A DNA stretch of 64,000 bases from Lunularia cruciata (GCA_948567375.1 OX419760.1:58032001-58096000), one strand, 5' to 3'; numbered from the stretch's first letter, positions 9,886-21,239 are shown. Translations and numbers: made by a program. The notes: generated from the sequence alone by a model not told the origin.

Positions 9886-10543
9886 TGTGACAACTCAGAA
9901 AATATCACTTTTGCAGTAATCAGGTAAGTAAAGTTTGTTCCCATAGAGATACGATTCAGAATTGTCCAAATATGAAGTCAAATGTCATAATGTAGTCCTT
10001 CTTGATTTCATCTTTAATCTCTTAGGTAGCAACTACACCCAAAAGAGAGTAACAAGCACTGACTCGTAGTCTTGTCATAACAATTTGTCACCCATAATCA
10101 CAACTTCATCAAATCTTTCCAAACAATCTTGATTGTGATGATTCAAATAATCTTCACTACAAAACAACTTTGCCTCACAATTGTGCTCCACCCCTCCACT
10201 GATGGCACAACTTCCTCGATCAAAATTGATTCACATCAACATTGTGTTGTACTCACAAATGCAGAATACTACCAACACTACAATTCCTCTCAGATCTATC
10301 AAGGCATTGCTCTGATTGCACTTCACTCATGATCAAACACACTGAATGAAGATCAAGGCATTGGAATCCAACATCCAACAAACACATTGACTTGCACTTC
10401 AGAATTCTCCACACACTCACAAACACACTCACAACACTGATACTCAAAATCAATCTCAAGCGACAAGCAATGAAATCAACACTTCACTTTATCTATTCTC
10501 AAAAATTATGAATACTAAATAACAACACACTATGAATGGCACC

Positions 10544-10552
10544 TTTAAATAG
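10544..10552 (-). promoter_or_regulatory. Possible second LTR TATA element (A-L4)
   Basis: The minus strand reads CTATTTAAA between ORF3 and the LTR 3' end, the usual place for an LTR core promoter. It is only weakly kept in A-L5. Confidence 0.25.
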
Positions 10553-10736
10553 CAAAGCAATAGACAGGTACTAACAACTATATTGTTCTACCATAACTCT
10601 TCCTACCTTGCAGATCCAAACTGACAATGCATCTCTTCATATCTCAAAATTGTTACTATTTCGATCCGATGTCAACCTCAACTTTGGCCTCAAAACCCGA
10701 TGTTCCTTCAAGAATTTCTCCATCTTTGGGTCTATT

Positions 10737-11039
10737 TTATTTTACTCCTAAGTCTTCTATTTCTACAATTTCTTCTCTAAAAACTATGATTGCACTAGTG
10801 GGTAATTCATCTAACTCTTTTCCTCCCGACCCACTCTTCTCTAATGTCTCAGATGACAACTCCGAAGACACCTGCACTCCTACCTCTACAACTTTGGACT
10901 TCTTATTACTATCAATTCCTTTGCTAATTCTACTAATATCCTTATCAAGAATTATAATTGAAAGCATGGGTACACTATCTATGTTTTCATTTTGTAATCC
11001 ACTATCCCCTAATCGCTCATGTAATTGACCCAAAGACAT
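10737..11039 (-). pseudogene. LTR ORF3 with upstream extension (A-L4)
   Basis: A 100-codon frame whose C-terminal half (SSETLEKSGSGGKELDELPTSAI) matches ORF3 at 69-290 and 31368-31586. Upstream (about 11040-11210) the text ISVQIEDV matches the ORF2 C-terminus, separated by stops. It is a relic of the same LTR-encoded protein. Confidence 0.45.
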
Positions 11040-11719
11040 TTACTGTTTGATCTTGCACTTTGGGCTCATTCACTATTGCTATTTCTCCTTCAATTTCTAC
11101 ACATCTTCAATTTGAACTGAAATTGAAATCATGGGTTTCTTAACTATCTCTTCTTTCTCTCTCCTAACTATTTCAAACGCTTCAAATAGTTGACCAAAAG
11201 ACTCACACATCCAATGTCTAACTACATTGGGTGGAATCCTATTTATCTTCAGGCAAAGTCTTTAGACCCAATGTTGTGTAAACCCAAACTCATATAAGTC
11301 CGAAGTTGTATAGACCAAAAGACACCAACCTGAAAACACTCAAATACTCTATACATCTACTCCCAAAACTTCAAATGCTTGTAACTTCTTCAATAGACCT
11401 TTAAACTGTGTGATTTTAGTGGCAATAGAAAATCCCTAACAACATGCTTCCAACAAAATGTAGCACGCATGATTTGAACATGTGGTTATTGAGATATGGC
11501 CCCCGCAGTAATCATGACTTGTAACCTCCATTCTGATGCAAAGAAACCTCTTGCAGCTTCTGACCTCCCTTTTCCCCTTCCTTTGACACGAAGTTGACTT
11601 CTTTGCGCTTGATCAAAACATAGGTTTCCCCTCATGTCTTCTCTATTTGGTTTCAATTTGGTTTCAATAAGGCACTTCTTCTTCAAAACTCGTCCAAAAT
11701 GAAAATTGTGTGTACCACA

Positions 11720-11917
11720 AGGGACCTTACTTTAGAGGAAATGGAAAAGATGAGCACAACTATTGTGGATTGTAGTGTGTTGACTTGTTATGATTTCTAG
11801 GTGTTTGGTTTTGAGAAAAGAGTTTAAACTCTTGGACCCGCAAGTCTTTTTGTTTTGGATTCTTCTCTAGTCCAATGATAGTCCATGTGAAGGAATCCTT
11901 GACTTAGTAGTTGGATC
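11720..11917 (+). repeat. Family B LTR fragment, right piece
   Basis: Continues the B LTR interrupted at 9885 (GGACCTTACTTTAGAGG through GACTTAGTAGTTGGATC). It stops where the complete B1 5' LTR begins at 11918. The rest of this older LTR is not found after B1 and may have been lost by recombination with the B1 3' LTR. Confidence 0.6.
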
Positions 11918-12608
11918 TATAACACCCATTTGTGCATGTGTGTGATATTGTGATATTTATCTTGGTATTACAAGAACTTCATAGATGTTATTTATATAAA
12001 GATAAAGCATGGTTCTATATTAATCATGATTAGCTAAAGTTAGTCATAGCTAAGATAGAGAGGACCTTACTTAAGAGGAAGGGGAAAAGATGAGCACCCC
12101 TATTTTAGATTCTAGTGTGTTGACTTGATATTATTCTTAGGTGTTTGGCTTTGAGGAAAGAGTTGAGAACTCTTGGGCCCGTAAGCCTTTTTGTTTTGGA
12201 TTCTTCTATAGTCCAAGGATAGCCCATGTGAAGGAATCCTTGACTTAGTGATTGGGTCAAGATAAGATCACATACTTAGTGGAATATGCCCATGTGGATA
12301 GATATTCCTTTATACTTTTTGACTTTACTTGACTTTTAGTCTAGTAACTTGAGTTACTCCAATAATTAGTAATTTTGGTGTGTAACTATTTCATAAATAT
12401 ATAAAAATGGGGTGAGGAGGTACTCATCATCCTTTCATTTTGCAACTATCTCTCTTTCATTGAGTTCTCTAGTGAGCAATGTCTTGAGTATTGGAGTATT
12501 AGCCTTCGAGGAATATGATGAAGTTGGGTTTCTTTGCCTTCTTAGTCCATGGTATGCTACAATCATAGCCATCAAAGGTTCATCTTGAGTGAGAGACAGG
12601 CCGGCTCA
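11918..12608 (+). repeat. B1 5' LTR (691 bp)
   Basis: Starts TATAACACCC (family: TGTAACACCC) and ends GGCCGGCTCA. A primer-binding site follows. By eye it differs from the B1 3' LTR (23490-24175) at roughly one base in ten, which makes B1 clearly older than B2. Confidence 0.8.
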
Positions 12609-14006
12609 TATTTTTGGTTCCGTTGTTAGGACCTCTCTAGAAGGCAAGATAATGTTCCACGTACAATTCTATATTAGAAAAAATGAGGCTATGAGAGCTC
12701 ACTTGGGAAGAACTTTAGGGGAGGAGAGGGCTGAACTTATGTTAGAGAATTTTGACCCATTTGTATGCCTTGTAGTTCATTATGATGTCTTTGAGGTGAT
12801 TTTGTACATCTTGTACACTTGAGAGGATTTGGAGAGATTGTGTGAGGTGGATTGTAGATTTTGGAGATTAAGGTGATTTTGACAAAATTTCAAGTTTGGG
12901 ATCTGAACTTGAAATTTCTATACATGATATTTTGGGTTATCCTTCATTCAACATATTTGAAATTATTGTGAGAGCTGCTATGCGCACAGAGATCATTCTT
13001 GAGCACAAAGTTATAAGTTTTTAAAGTGAGGGGGTGGTTTTGAGGCCAAATCTGAAATATGTGTGCTAAATACAAAGGTGCCTAGGCCAAATAGCTCAAT
13101 GAAAAGATCTAAAATTTTTTAGAGGGACATTCTGGCTTTGTGATCAAATGTGTAAAATTTCAGATGATTGTGAGATACCAGTTGTGAGATGTGATTGACA
13201 TTGTGAGGAAGGGTCTGAAGAGTTTAGATTTCATACATGAGGAGTGTGAGAGCAACAAAAAACATGTTTGTGTGTTTAGCCTCATCTTGGGAATATGAAG
13301 GGTCACCAAGAGTGAAAATCGAGGCTATGCAAGGTTCCCCAAGAGTTTGAGGTGACTATAGGGGTGAATTTGAGGATAAGAGAGTTTAGAGTAGAATTTG
13401 AAGAGAGAGTTGAGAGGATCTAAAAATGTACACCACTTGGTGGAAAGAGTAAGTCTAGCTACTTTTATATGGGGAGAAGGGACATAAGGCAAGATCATTT
13501 CCATTTACTTTTGAGAGCAAGAGATTGAGAGAAAAGAGAGGCTAACTTGACTTGGGTTTGCATGTTTGACCTTCTTCACCAAGATTGGGAGGGAGAAAAT
13601 CTAAGACCAAGGAGTTGTGCGAGGTTGGTGGAGTGGAAGGACTTCCAAAAGGACATGAGTGTAGTGGAGTAAAAGCACTTTAGGAGACTTTGGTGAAGGA
13701 TCTTGGAGAGAGTCTTAGTACAACTACAAAAATACTACCACCTTCATCAGCAAATTCTCAAGATTAGTGATGGAGATAATCTTTCATCTTATGGATAAAC
13801 TATCCATGAGAGTTTGATTAATATGCATTCTAGGATTTGATGTTGCTATAGAAATCTTGGAGCAACCTGAACCTTTTTTGTTCCCTAGGGTCTATTATTC
13901 TCAAATGGTGTTAATGATGTATATACTCTATTAGTTATAGAGTGAGAGAAAAGAAAAGAAAAAAAGAAAAAAAATTGAGAGAAAAGAAAAATAGTGAGGG
14001 GTTAAG
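12609..14006 (+). other. Long untranslated leader of B1
   Basis: About 1.4 kb between the 5' LTR and the gag ATG. I find no convincing coding in it. The matching leader of B3 lies at about 35140-36795 on the minus strand; B2 has only about 140 bases. The last 60 bases (about 13941-14004) are an A/G-only tract (GAGAGAAAAGAAAAG...). Confidence 0.6.
12615..12631 (+). other. Primer-binding site of family B
   Basis: TGGTTCCGTTGTTAGGA sits six bases after the LTR. Matching sites occur on the minus strand at about 22320-22336 (B2) and 36773-36789 (B3). It is a degenerate relative of the tRNA-Asp-type site of family A. Confidence 0.5.
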
Positions 14007-15025
14007 ATGTGGGAACTTCCGGTTTTCTTTGGCAAGAATGGAGAAGATGTGGAGGACTTTGTGAGAGACTTCAAGAGAACTTGCATAGGAAACAATGAGA
14101 GGAGGAAGAATGAGTGGGTCTCATTATTACCAGATTTCTTTGAGGATGCAACACTTACATGGTATGAGTCAAAATACCAAAAGAGAGAGAGGAGAGATGG
14201 GGAAAAAGAGTTTTGGGAGAGTTTGACTTCAACACTCATTTCTAGATGAGAGTTACAAAAGATTGATGAGTTAGGTTACCTTTCTCAAACAAGGAGATGG
14301 AAAGAAAGTGAGAGTCTATGTGGAAAGAGTGGAAAAGTTAGAGTCCAGATTTCACACTATTGAGGAAGAGTGGGGATGATGTGGAGACTACTATGATTGG
14401 CATAGGGACCATGCTCACCAAGAATTTTGTGGGAGGATTGAGACCACAAATTAGAAGCAAAGTGAGATATGAGAAACCTTCTTCCAAGGTTGAAGCTATC
14501 AAGATTGCAATTCGTATGGAGGAGAGTTTGGAAGGGGATGAGAGTGATTTGGTGGTGACGGAGATTGTGCATCCTCCTCAAGGTTACAAGTATGGTGGAA
14601 CTTCTGGTACTTTGGTGGTAAAGGTTGCACCACAAGTAGTAGTTGCTCTAGTTCTTGCACCTCCACCAAAGTATCCACTTCAAACCATCATAGAACAACT
14701 TGCAGATCTCAAGATCAATGTGGTGCAACTATGGGAAAAGAGAGAGGTGGATCAGAATGTGAGGAGAGGGCCTAGGAGTTATGGAAGTTATCCATATAGA
14801 GGAGGCCAACCAACCAACAATTTTTATGAGAGAAATTGTTTTGGTTGTGGAGGAAGAGGTCACATCCAAAAGAATTGCCCAAATTCCACTTACCATGGAG
14901 GAAGGAGTTATGAAGGAGCCAATAGAGGGAAAGAAGGAGGTAGTGAAACCCAAGTGGCTTCTAATCCAAACAAAGGTAAGGGGATAACATCTATAGATAT
15001 GGTTGAGAGCAAGTATGAGAAATGA
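14007..15025 (+). pseudogene. B1 gag (capsid plus zinc knuckle)
   Basis: ATG at 14007 starts MWELPVFFGKNGEDVEDFVRDF. The capsid-like region runs through WVSLLPDFFEDATLTWYESKYQ and, after a frameshift near 14250, through NFVGGLRPQIRSKVRYEK. A CCHC knuckle, CFGCGGRGHIQKNC, lies at 14837-14878. The A/G tract directly precedes the start. The same gag is found on the minus strand in B2 (ATG at 22200) and B3 (ATG at 35137). Confidence 0.75.
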
Positions 15026-15365
15026 GAGTGCTCAAACTCCAAGAGTCCTAATTTGGAGCTTTTGGTACAAGAGAAGAAGAGAGCTCGTTTTACAAAGGAT
15101 GTGCACTCTTCTCAAGGATTTACTCCTAGCCAAGATACTCCTATGCCTAAAAGGAGTACTCGCACAAGCACTTTAACACCATCAACAATAAAGACTCCAA
15201 GGAAGAAGTTGGAGATGGAGGACTTCTTGATCTCAAAGCAACAATGGAACTACAATGTCTTGGAGGATGTTGGTAGTCACAAGGATGTGAGAGTGAATGG
15301 TCACAACATCAAGGATGCATTGGTTGATGGAGGATCAACAGTGAATGCCATGACAAAAAGGTTGG
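15026..15365 (+). pseudogene. B1 protease-region fragment, ends at a deletion
   Basis: Contains the pre-protease segment and DVRVNGHNIKDALVDGGST, the region around the active-site Asp (here DGGS in place of the usual DTGS or DSGS). Next to KRLE (about 15365) the text jumps to the end of RNase H, so all of RT is deleted. B1 could not have transposed on its own afterwards. Confidence 0.65.
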
Positions 15366-16646
15366 AGACTAGCAAGGTAGATGATACTCTTGTATGAGTA
15401 TGACTACACCATTGAGGATAGGCCAAGAAAGACACATGCAAATGCTGATTTTTTATCTAGAGCCTATGATCATGATGGAGATGAACCTGTGGTTCCTTCT
15501 CGGATGAGGAGCTCATGATAATCTCAGTCACTCAAGAGGTTCCAATGGAGTACAAGGAGATTTTGGATTTTGTGACAAAAGGTAACTCTCCAAGATGGAT
15601 GCATGCTAGGGAGAGGAAGGTCCTTGCAGCAAGATCTAGATCTTACACAATGGTGGAGGATATTCTTTTTCACCAAGGAGCAGATGGTCTACTTCAAAGA
15701 GTAGTGGGTAAGGAAGAGTCTATCCTAATTATAAAGGAGTTTCATGAAGGTTTAGTGTGGGAAGGGCACTTTGCAAGAAAGGTGAGTGTTTTCAAGATTC
15801 TAGATGTAGATTCCAGATGTTACCAAACCAATTCTCACCTTTAAATCATATGTCTAGCTATTGGTTCTAAGGTTCTCAAGTCCATTTTGATTTCTGCCCT
15901 ATTAGTAAAAGTACTCTTTTGGTGATACTTCTATCTGATCTATTTTGACCATCATGTATAACATCATTCTAGATGCTACCAAACCAAATTTCACATCTAG
16001 ATCATATACCTAGCTCTTGGTAATACACCATTGGAGAGAGATTTTCAAAGATTGTCTTGATTATTGCAAAACTTGTCATGTTTGTCAAGCTTTTGCCAGA
16101 AAGTCTACATCCACTCCACCACTTAGATTGATTCCATTGCTAGGACCTTTTGAGAAGTGGGGAATTCATTTTCTAGGTCCTCTCAAGAGAACCCCAAGGA
16201 GCAATAGGTATATTGTGGTAGTTACTGATTATCTTACCAAGTGGGTTGAGGCTAGACCATTGAGGAACAAGAATGAAGATGAAGTTGGGAGATTTCTTTG
16301 TGAACTCATTATCACTAGGTTTGGATGGCCTTCAGAGTTGGTTTTTGATAAAGCAAGAGAGTTTACAGGAAGCATTACTACAACCATGCTACGGCATTTC
16401 TCTATCACACATAGAGTAACTACATCTTATAAGCCAAATTCCAATTGCTTGGCAGAGAGAACCAATCAGATCTTGCGCATGATGTTGGCCAAAGATGCAG
16501 AAATGGAAGGGGTTAAACATCATTGGAACAAAAGGATTCATGCAGTTTTGTGGGAGTATAGGACAACCATGAAGACTTCCACCGGGTATTCTCCATTTCA
16601 ATTGGTATATGGTATTGAGTTTACCTTACCTATTTACTTTGATCTG
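15366..16646 (+). pseudogene. B1 RNase H end and integrase, interrupted
   Basis: Starts in the RNase H tail (YTIEDRPRKTHANADFLSRA), then the integrase zinc region (CKTCHVCQAF) and catalytic core (VVTDYLTKWVEA, FGWPSELVFD, LAERTNQ). A 220-bp repeat (15807-16026) splits it. In the block expected to read WG-I-D-F the first catalytic Asp is His. The frame ends LPIYFDL, where B2 is inserted; the reading resumes at 23033. Confidence 0.7.
15807..16026 (+). repeat. R4 repeat inserted in B1 integrase
   Basis: The flanks TCAAGATTCTAGATG and ACCATTGGAGAG are nearly continuous in B2, so this piece is an insertion. It holds two imperfect units about 150 bp apart, each with GATGYTACCAAACC and CTAGATCATATACCTAGC. 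Copies lie at about 38660-38800 (minus) and 53935-54190 (plus). Confidence 0.6.
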
Positions 16647-17336
16647 TGAGCCGGCCTATCTATCACTCGGGATGAACCTCTGATGGCTATTATGGTAGCG
16701 CACCATGGACTAAGAAGGCAAGGAACCCCAACTCCATCATACTCCTCCAAGGCTAACACTCCAAGACTCAAGACATTGCTCACTAGAGAACTCAATGAGA
16801 GAGAGATAGTTGCAAATGAAAGGATGATGAGTACCTCCTCACCCCTTGTTTATATACTTGTGAAATAGTTACGTACCAAAGTTACTAATTACCGTAGTAA
16901 CTCAAGTTACTAGACTAAAAGTCAAGTAAAGTCAAAAAGTAGAAAGGAATATCCATTCACATGGGCATATTCTCCTAAGCATGTGGTCTTACCTTGACCC
17001 AACCACTAAGTCAAGGATTTCTTCACATGGACTATCCTTGGACTAAAGAAGAATCCAAAACAAAAAGGATTGCGGGCCCAAGAGTTCTTAACTCTTTCCT
17101 CAAAGCCAAATAGCTAGAAATAATACCAAGTCAACACACTAAAATCCAAAATAGTGGTGCTCATCTTTTCTACTTCCTCTAAAGTAAGGTCCCCTCTATC
17201 TTAGCTATGACTAACTTTAGCTAAGCATGACTAATATAGAACCATCCTTTATCTCTATATAAATAATATCTCTTAAGTACTTGTAATACCAAGCTAAATA
17301 TCACAATACCACACACATGCATAAATGGGTGTTACA
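16647..17336 (-). repeat. B2 3' LTR
   Basis: Sense start TGTAACACCC at 17336, end GGCCGGCTCA at 16647. Confidence 0.85.
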
Positions 17337-17348
17337 TTTACCCCCGGA
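17337..17348 (-). other. B2 polypurine tract
   Basis: In sense orientation it reads TCCGGGGGTAAA directly before the 3' LTR, the priming site for plus-strand synthesis. B1 has a related CCTGGGGTAAA at 23479-23489. Confidence 0.65.
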
Positions 17349-17379
17349 CTAAGTTTTCACTTTGTCCTCAAAGTGAAGG

Positions 17380-18441
17380 TCTCTCTACCTTCTATGATAC
17401 ATCTTCAACTTATCATGGTTAATCCTATCAAAGTGTCTTCCTCCCAACTCTTGAGATCATAGGTGTAATTACTCCACACCTTTTCCACTATGAAAGGTCC
17501 AAAGTACTTAGGCAAAACTTCTTTTGCACTCTCTTGAATCGAATGGAATCAAACAACATTACCCAATCACCTTCTTTGAAAGGCTCCACCTTCTTCTTGC
17601 CTTGCCTCTTGTCATAGCTCTCCTTTTGTTTCCTTTGGGCTTGCTCCTCTCAAACCATAGCAACCGCTCTTGCCTCTTCCAGCTCCATGAGTTGATCCTT
17701 CCTTGACTTCTCTCCATCACCTCCTTGTGTTTTCTTCAATCTCCTATGAATGCTTTGGAAGGTAGGAAGATCAAAGTGAATAGGTAAGGTAGACTCAATA
17801 CCATACACCAATTGAAATGGAGAATATCCGATGGAAGTCTTCATGGTTGTCCTATACTCCCACAAAACTGCATGAATCCTCTTGTCCCAATGATGTTTAG
17901 CCCCCTCCATTTCTGCATCTTTGGCCAACATCATGCACAAGGTCTGATTGGTTCTCTCTGCCAACCCATTGGAATTTGGCTTATAGGGTGTAGTTACTCT
18001 ATGTGTGATAGAGAAATGTCATAGCATGGCTGTAGTAATGCTTCCTGTAAACTCTTCTCCTCTATCAGAAACCAACTCCAAAGGGCATCCAAACCTAGTG
18101 ATAATGCGTTCATAAAGAAATCTACCCACTTCATCTTCATTCTCGTCCCTCAATGGTCTAGCCTCAACCCACTTGGTAAGGTAATCAGTAACTACCACAA
18201 TGTACCAATTGTTCCTTGGGGTTCTATTGAGAGGACCTACAAAATAAATTCCCCACTTCTCAAAAGGTCCTAGCAATGGAATTGATCTAAGTGGTGGAGT
18301 GGATGTAAACTTTCTAGCAAAAGCTTGACAAACATGACAAGTTTTGCAATAATCAAGAAAATCCTTGAAAATCCCTCTCCAATGGTAACTTGCATCTAGA
18401 ATCTTGAAAGCAGTACCTTTCCTGCAAAGTGTCCTCCACAT
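17380..18441 (-). pseudogene. B2 integrase
   Basis: Frames 18441-18019 and 17964-17650 are in one register, separated by a TGA at 18017-18019 within MLxHFSITHR; B1 has Arg there (CGA to TGA). The zinc region CKTCHVCQAFARK, the core VVTDYLTKWVEARPL, SDRGEEFTGS and AERTNQTL are readable. The first catalytic Asp position reads Tyr (WGIYFVGPL). The C-terminal part continues to about 17380 with further stops (KEGDWVML, KYFGPFIVEKVW). A frameshift at about 18440 separates it from RNase H. Confidence 0.75.
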
Positions 18442-20060
18442 ACTAAACCTTCATGAAACTCCTTTATGAGTAGAATAGACTCTTCCTTACCCACTGCTCT
18501 TTGAAGTAGACCATCTACTCCTTGGTGAAAAAGAATATCCTCCACCATCGTGTAAGGTCTAGATCTTGCTGCAAGGGCCTTCCTCTCCCTAGCATGCATC
18601 TCTTCTGGATAGTTACCTCTTGTCACAAAATCTACAATCTCTTTGTACTCCATTGGAACCTCTTGAGTGATTGAGATTGTCATGAGCTCCTCATCCGGGA
18701 AGGAATCATTCACTAGCTCATCTCCATCATGATCATAGGCTCTAGATAACAAATCAGCATTTGCATGTTTCTTTCCTGGCCTATCCTCAATGGTGTAGTC
18801 ATACTCAGACAAGAGTATCATCCACCTTGCTAGTCTCCCTTCAAAATTAGGCTTGTTGAAGATGTACTTCAAAGCCTTGTGATCCGTGACAATGATGGCT
18901 TTCCCTCCAATCAAGTAGTGTCTAAACTTCTTGAGACCAAAGATCACTGCCAACCCTTCTCTCTCCGTGATAGAGTAGTTCTTCTGTGCTGAAACCATCT
19001 GCCTACTAGCATAAGCTATTGGATGATCATGCCCATCTTGGTCTAATTGACTAAGAGTGCATCCTATAGCTACATTAGAAGCATCAGTGTAGAGGATGAA
19101 AGGCTTACTCCAATCAGGTTTAGCAAGAATTAGAGCTACAACAAGGGATTGCTTGAGCTCCTCAAAAGCTTTGAGAGCCTCCTTGTCTTCCAAAATCACC
19201 ATGTAATCTACACCCTTCTTCATGTAGATGGTCAATGAATAAGCCTTGTTGGAAAATGAGAAGATGAATCTCCTATAGTACCCAACCATCCCCAAGAATT
19301 GGCGTAACTTTGTCAAGCTTGAAGGGAATGGAAGGTCTGAGATTTTCCTCACCTTCTCAAGATCAACTGCTATTCCATCCTTGGAGATGATGTGCCCCAA
19401 AAGTAGACCTTCTTCACATCCAAAAATGCACTTCTCTGGGTTGAGTGATGCATTTGCCTCATCCAAGCGTCGCAAGACTTTGATTAGGTGCTCAAAGTGC
19501 TCCTCTTTGCTCCCATAGACACATAAGTCATCAATGAAGTCTCTCACAAATTTTCCAATGAAAGGTTCAAATACCTTGTTCATGAACCATTGGAATGTGG
19601 CTGGAGCATTGCAAAGCCCAAAAGGCATGACCTTGAAAGCGTAAGTTCCTCAAGGTATGGTGAGTTGTTGATGCATTGGTGCAATCTTGATTTGGTTGTA
19701 TCCACTATAAACATCTCCAAAATTGTACCTCTCATGACCTGCAACCTCCTCCAAGATCTCATTAATGAATGGCAATGTGTAGTAGTACTTCTTGGTAATA
19801 GCATTGAGCTTCTTGTAATCCACACATACCCAAAGCTTGCCATTCTTTTTCTTCACAATGACAATTGGAGACACCCATTCTGAATTCTCCACCTCAAAGA
19901 TAAATCAAGCCTCCTTGAGCTTATCAATCTCCTCCTTCACAACCAAAGATATTGGTGGGCTAATGCAACATTGCTTTTGGCGGATTGGTCTTGCATGTGA
20001 CTCCACCTCTATCTTGTGCTCCTCCAAGGTGACTTCCTTCAAATCCTTGTAACTAAAAGC
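18396..20060 (-). pseudogene. B2 reverse transcriptase and RNase H
   Basis: The RT N-terminus (NSEWVSPIVIVKKKNGKLW, LPFINEILEEVAGHERYNF) and the rest (GTYAFKVMPFGLCNAPATFQ, FIDDLCVYGS, LLGHIISKDGI, LRQFLGMVGYYRRFI) are in the same frame; only a TGG-to-TGA change at about 19652 divides them. A second stop lies near 19913 (KEAxFIFEVE). RNase H follows: FILYTDASNVAIG, LAVIFGLKKFRHYLIGG, VTDHKALKYIF, KHANADLLSRAYD. It is a close match to B1 and B3. Confidence 0.85.
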
Positions 20061-21238
20061 AAACACATGGATGAACTTGCGGAAATCTCCTCAAATCTCA
20101 CCTTCTCCTCCTTGGTAACATTTGGGCCATACTTGAGGGTAGCTAGCCTTCTCTCTACCTCCTCAAGTGTCAATGGTGATTTGTCAGGGTCCTTCAAAAC
20201 CTTTGGCTTAGGTGCAAAATCCATAGCACACAAAGGATACACATTTGAATCAGATTCAGATTCATCCTGCTCCGTGGAAGTCTCTTCTTCCATGCTTGTG
20301 TCCACAGCTAAAGCTCCTTCTTCAGAATCTGATTCCCAATAATCAAAAGATGGTGTATCTGAATGTGAAGTGTTGGTGGTGTTAGTCATAGGAATTGTGA
20401 CTCTATGGTTTGATGGCCCAATCCTCAAGTACCCCTTGTGCCATCGATCAGTTGTGCGTGCTGCTCTCAACCATGGCCTCCCAAGAAGGAAGTCATAGCT
20501 TGAATCCTTCAAGACTTGGAAAGTCATGAGATTTTGAACTCCCATAACTGAAACTACCACTTTATCCATCACCCCTATTGGTTGAACTTGTTGCTTGTTT
20601 GCCATGCTTACCACAAATGTCAAAGGTCTTGAGGGTATCATACCCAACTTCTTCATCAACCTTTCTGACATGGCATTCAATGTTGATCCTCCATCAACCA
20701 ATGCATCCTTGATGTTGTGACCATTCACTCTCACATCAATCTTGGAGGCATATTCACAAGCCTCCCATGGTGCTGGCTTGGCATCCACCACCCCCATTGA
20801 TACTGGAGCTTTTGCCTTCTTCTTCTTCTTGCTCCTTGTAGAACTCAAACCACCTCTTAGCTCCTTTCTCAAGGTAGGGTTCAAAGCAATCAATTGGTTC
20901 ACTGTGATGTTAGCCTTGTGACTACCAACATCCTCCAACACATTGTAGTTCCATTGTTGCTTTGAAATCAAGAAATCCTCCATCCCCAACTTCTTCCTTG
21001 GATTCTTTGTTGTTGATGGTGCTGAGGTGCAAGTGCTCCTAGTAGACATAGGAGTATCCTTGCTTGGAGTAAATCCTTGAGAAGAGTGAACATCTTTTGC
21101 AAAACGAGCTCTCTTCTTCTCTTGTGCCAAAAGCTCCAAATTAAGACTCTTGGAGTTTGAGCTTTCTCCCTTCTCATACTTGTTCTCCACCACATCTATG
21201 GATGCTATTCCCTTACCTTTGTTTGGATTAGGAGCCAC
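20039..21238 (-). CDS. B2 gag C-terminus and aspartic protease region
   Basis: A 399-codon open frame. The protease-like block is KIDVRVNGHNIKDALVDGGST with RLMKKLGMIPSRPLTFVV downstream, and a second conserved block QNLMTFQVLKDSSYDFLLG. Asp-Gly-Gly-Ser stands where Asp-Thr/Ser-Gly is usual. An acidic stretch (EEETSTEQDESESDSN) precedes RT. A one-base loss near 20085 shifts the frame into a false C-terminus. Confidence 0.6.
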   Translation of the reverse strand: MAPNPNKGKGIASIDVVENKYEKGESSNSKSLNLELLAQEKKRARFAKDVHSSQGFTPSKDTPMSTRSTCTSAPSTTKNPRKKLGMEDFLISKQQWNYNVLEDVGSHKANITVNQLIALNPTLRKELRGGLSSTRSKKKKKAKAPVSMGVVDAKPAPWEACEYASKIDVRVNGHNIKDALVDGGSTLNAMSERLMKKLGMIPSRPLTFVVSMANKQQVQPIGVMDKVVVSVMGVQNLMTFQVLKDSSYDFLLGRPWLRAARTTDRWHKGYLRIGPSNHRVTIPMTNTTNTSHSDTPSFDYWESDSEEGALAVDTSMEEETSTEQDESESDSNVYPLCAMDFAPKPKVLKDPDKSPLTLEEVERRLATLKYGPNVTKEEKVRFEEISASSSMCLLLVTRI

Positions 21239-21239
21239 T

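Larger units (their letters stand above)
9886..11719 (-). repeat. Family A solo LTR, copy A-L4 (internally deleted, 1.83 kb)
   Basis: On the minus strand it starts TGTGGTACACAC (at 11719) and ends GTTGTCACA (at 9886), the same TGTG..CACA ends as the other A LTRs. It interrupts a family B LTR. The flanks GTGGA (9881-9885) and AGGGA (11720-11724) are plausible decayed 5-bp target copies. ORF3 and a stub of the ORF2 C-terminus remain; ORF1 and most of ORF2 are gone. Confidence 0.7.

Noticed and set aside
12589-12822. 77-codon frame spanning the B1 primer-binding site
   Set aside because: It crosses the LTR end and has no counterpart kept in B3; taken as leader.
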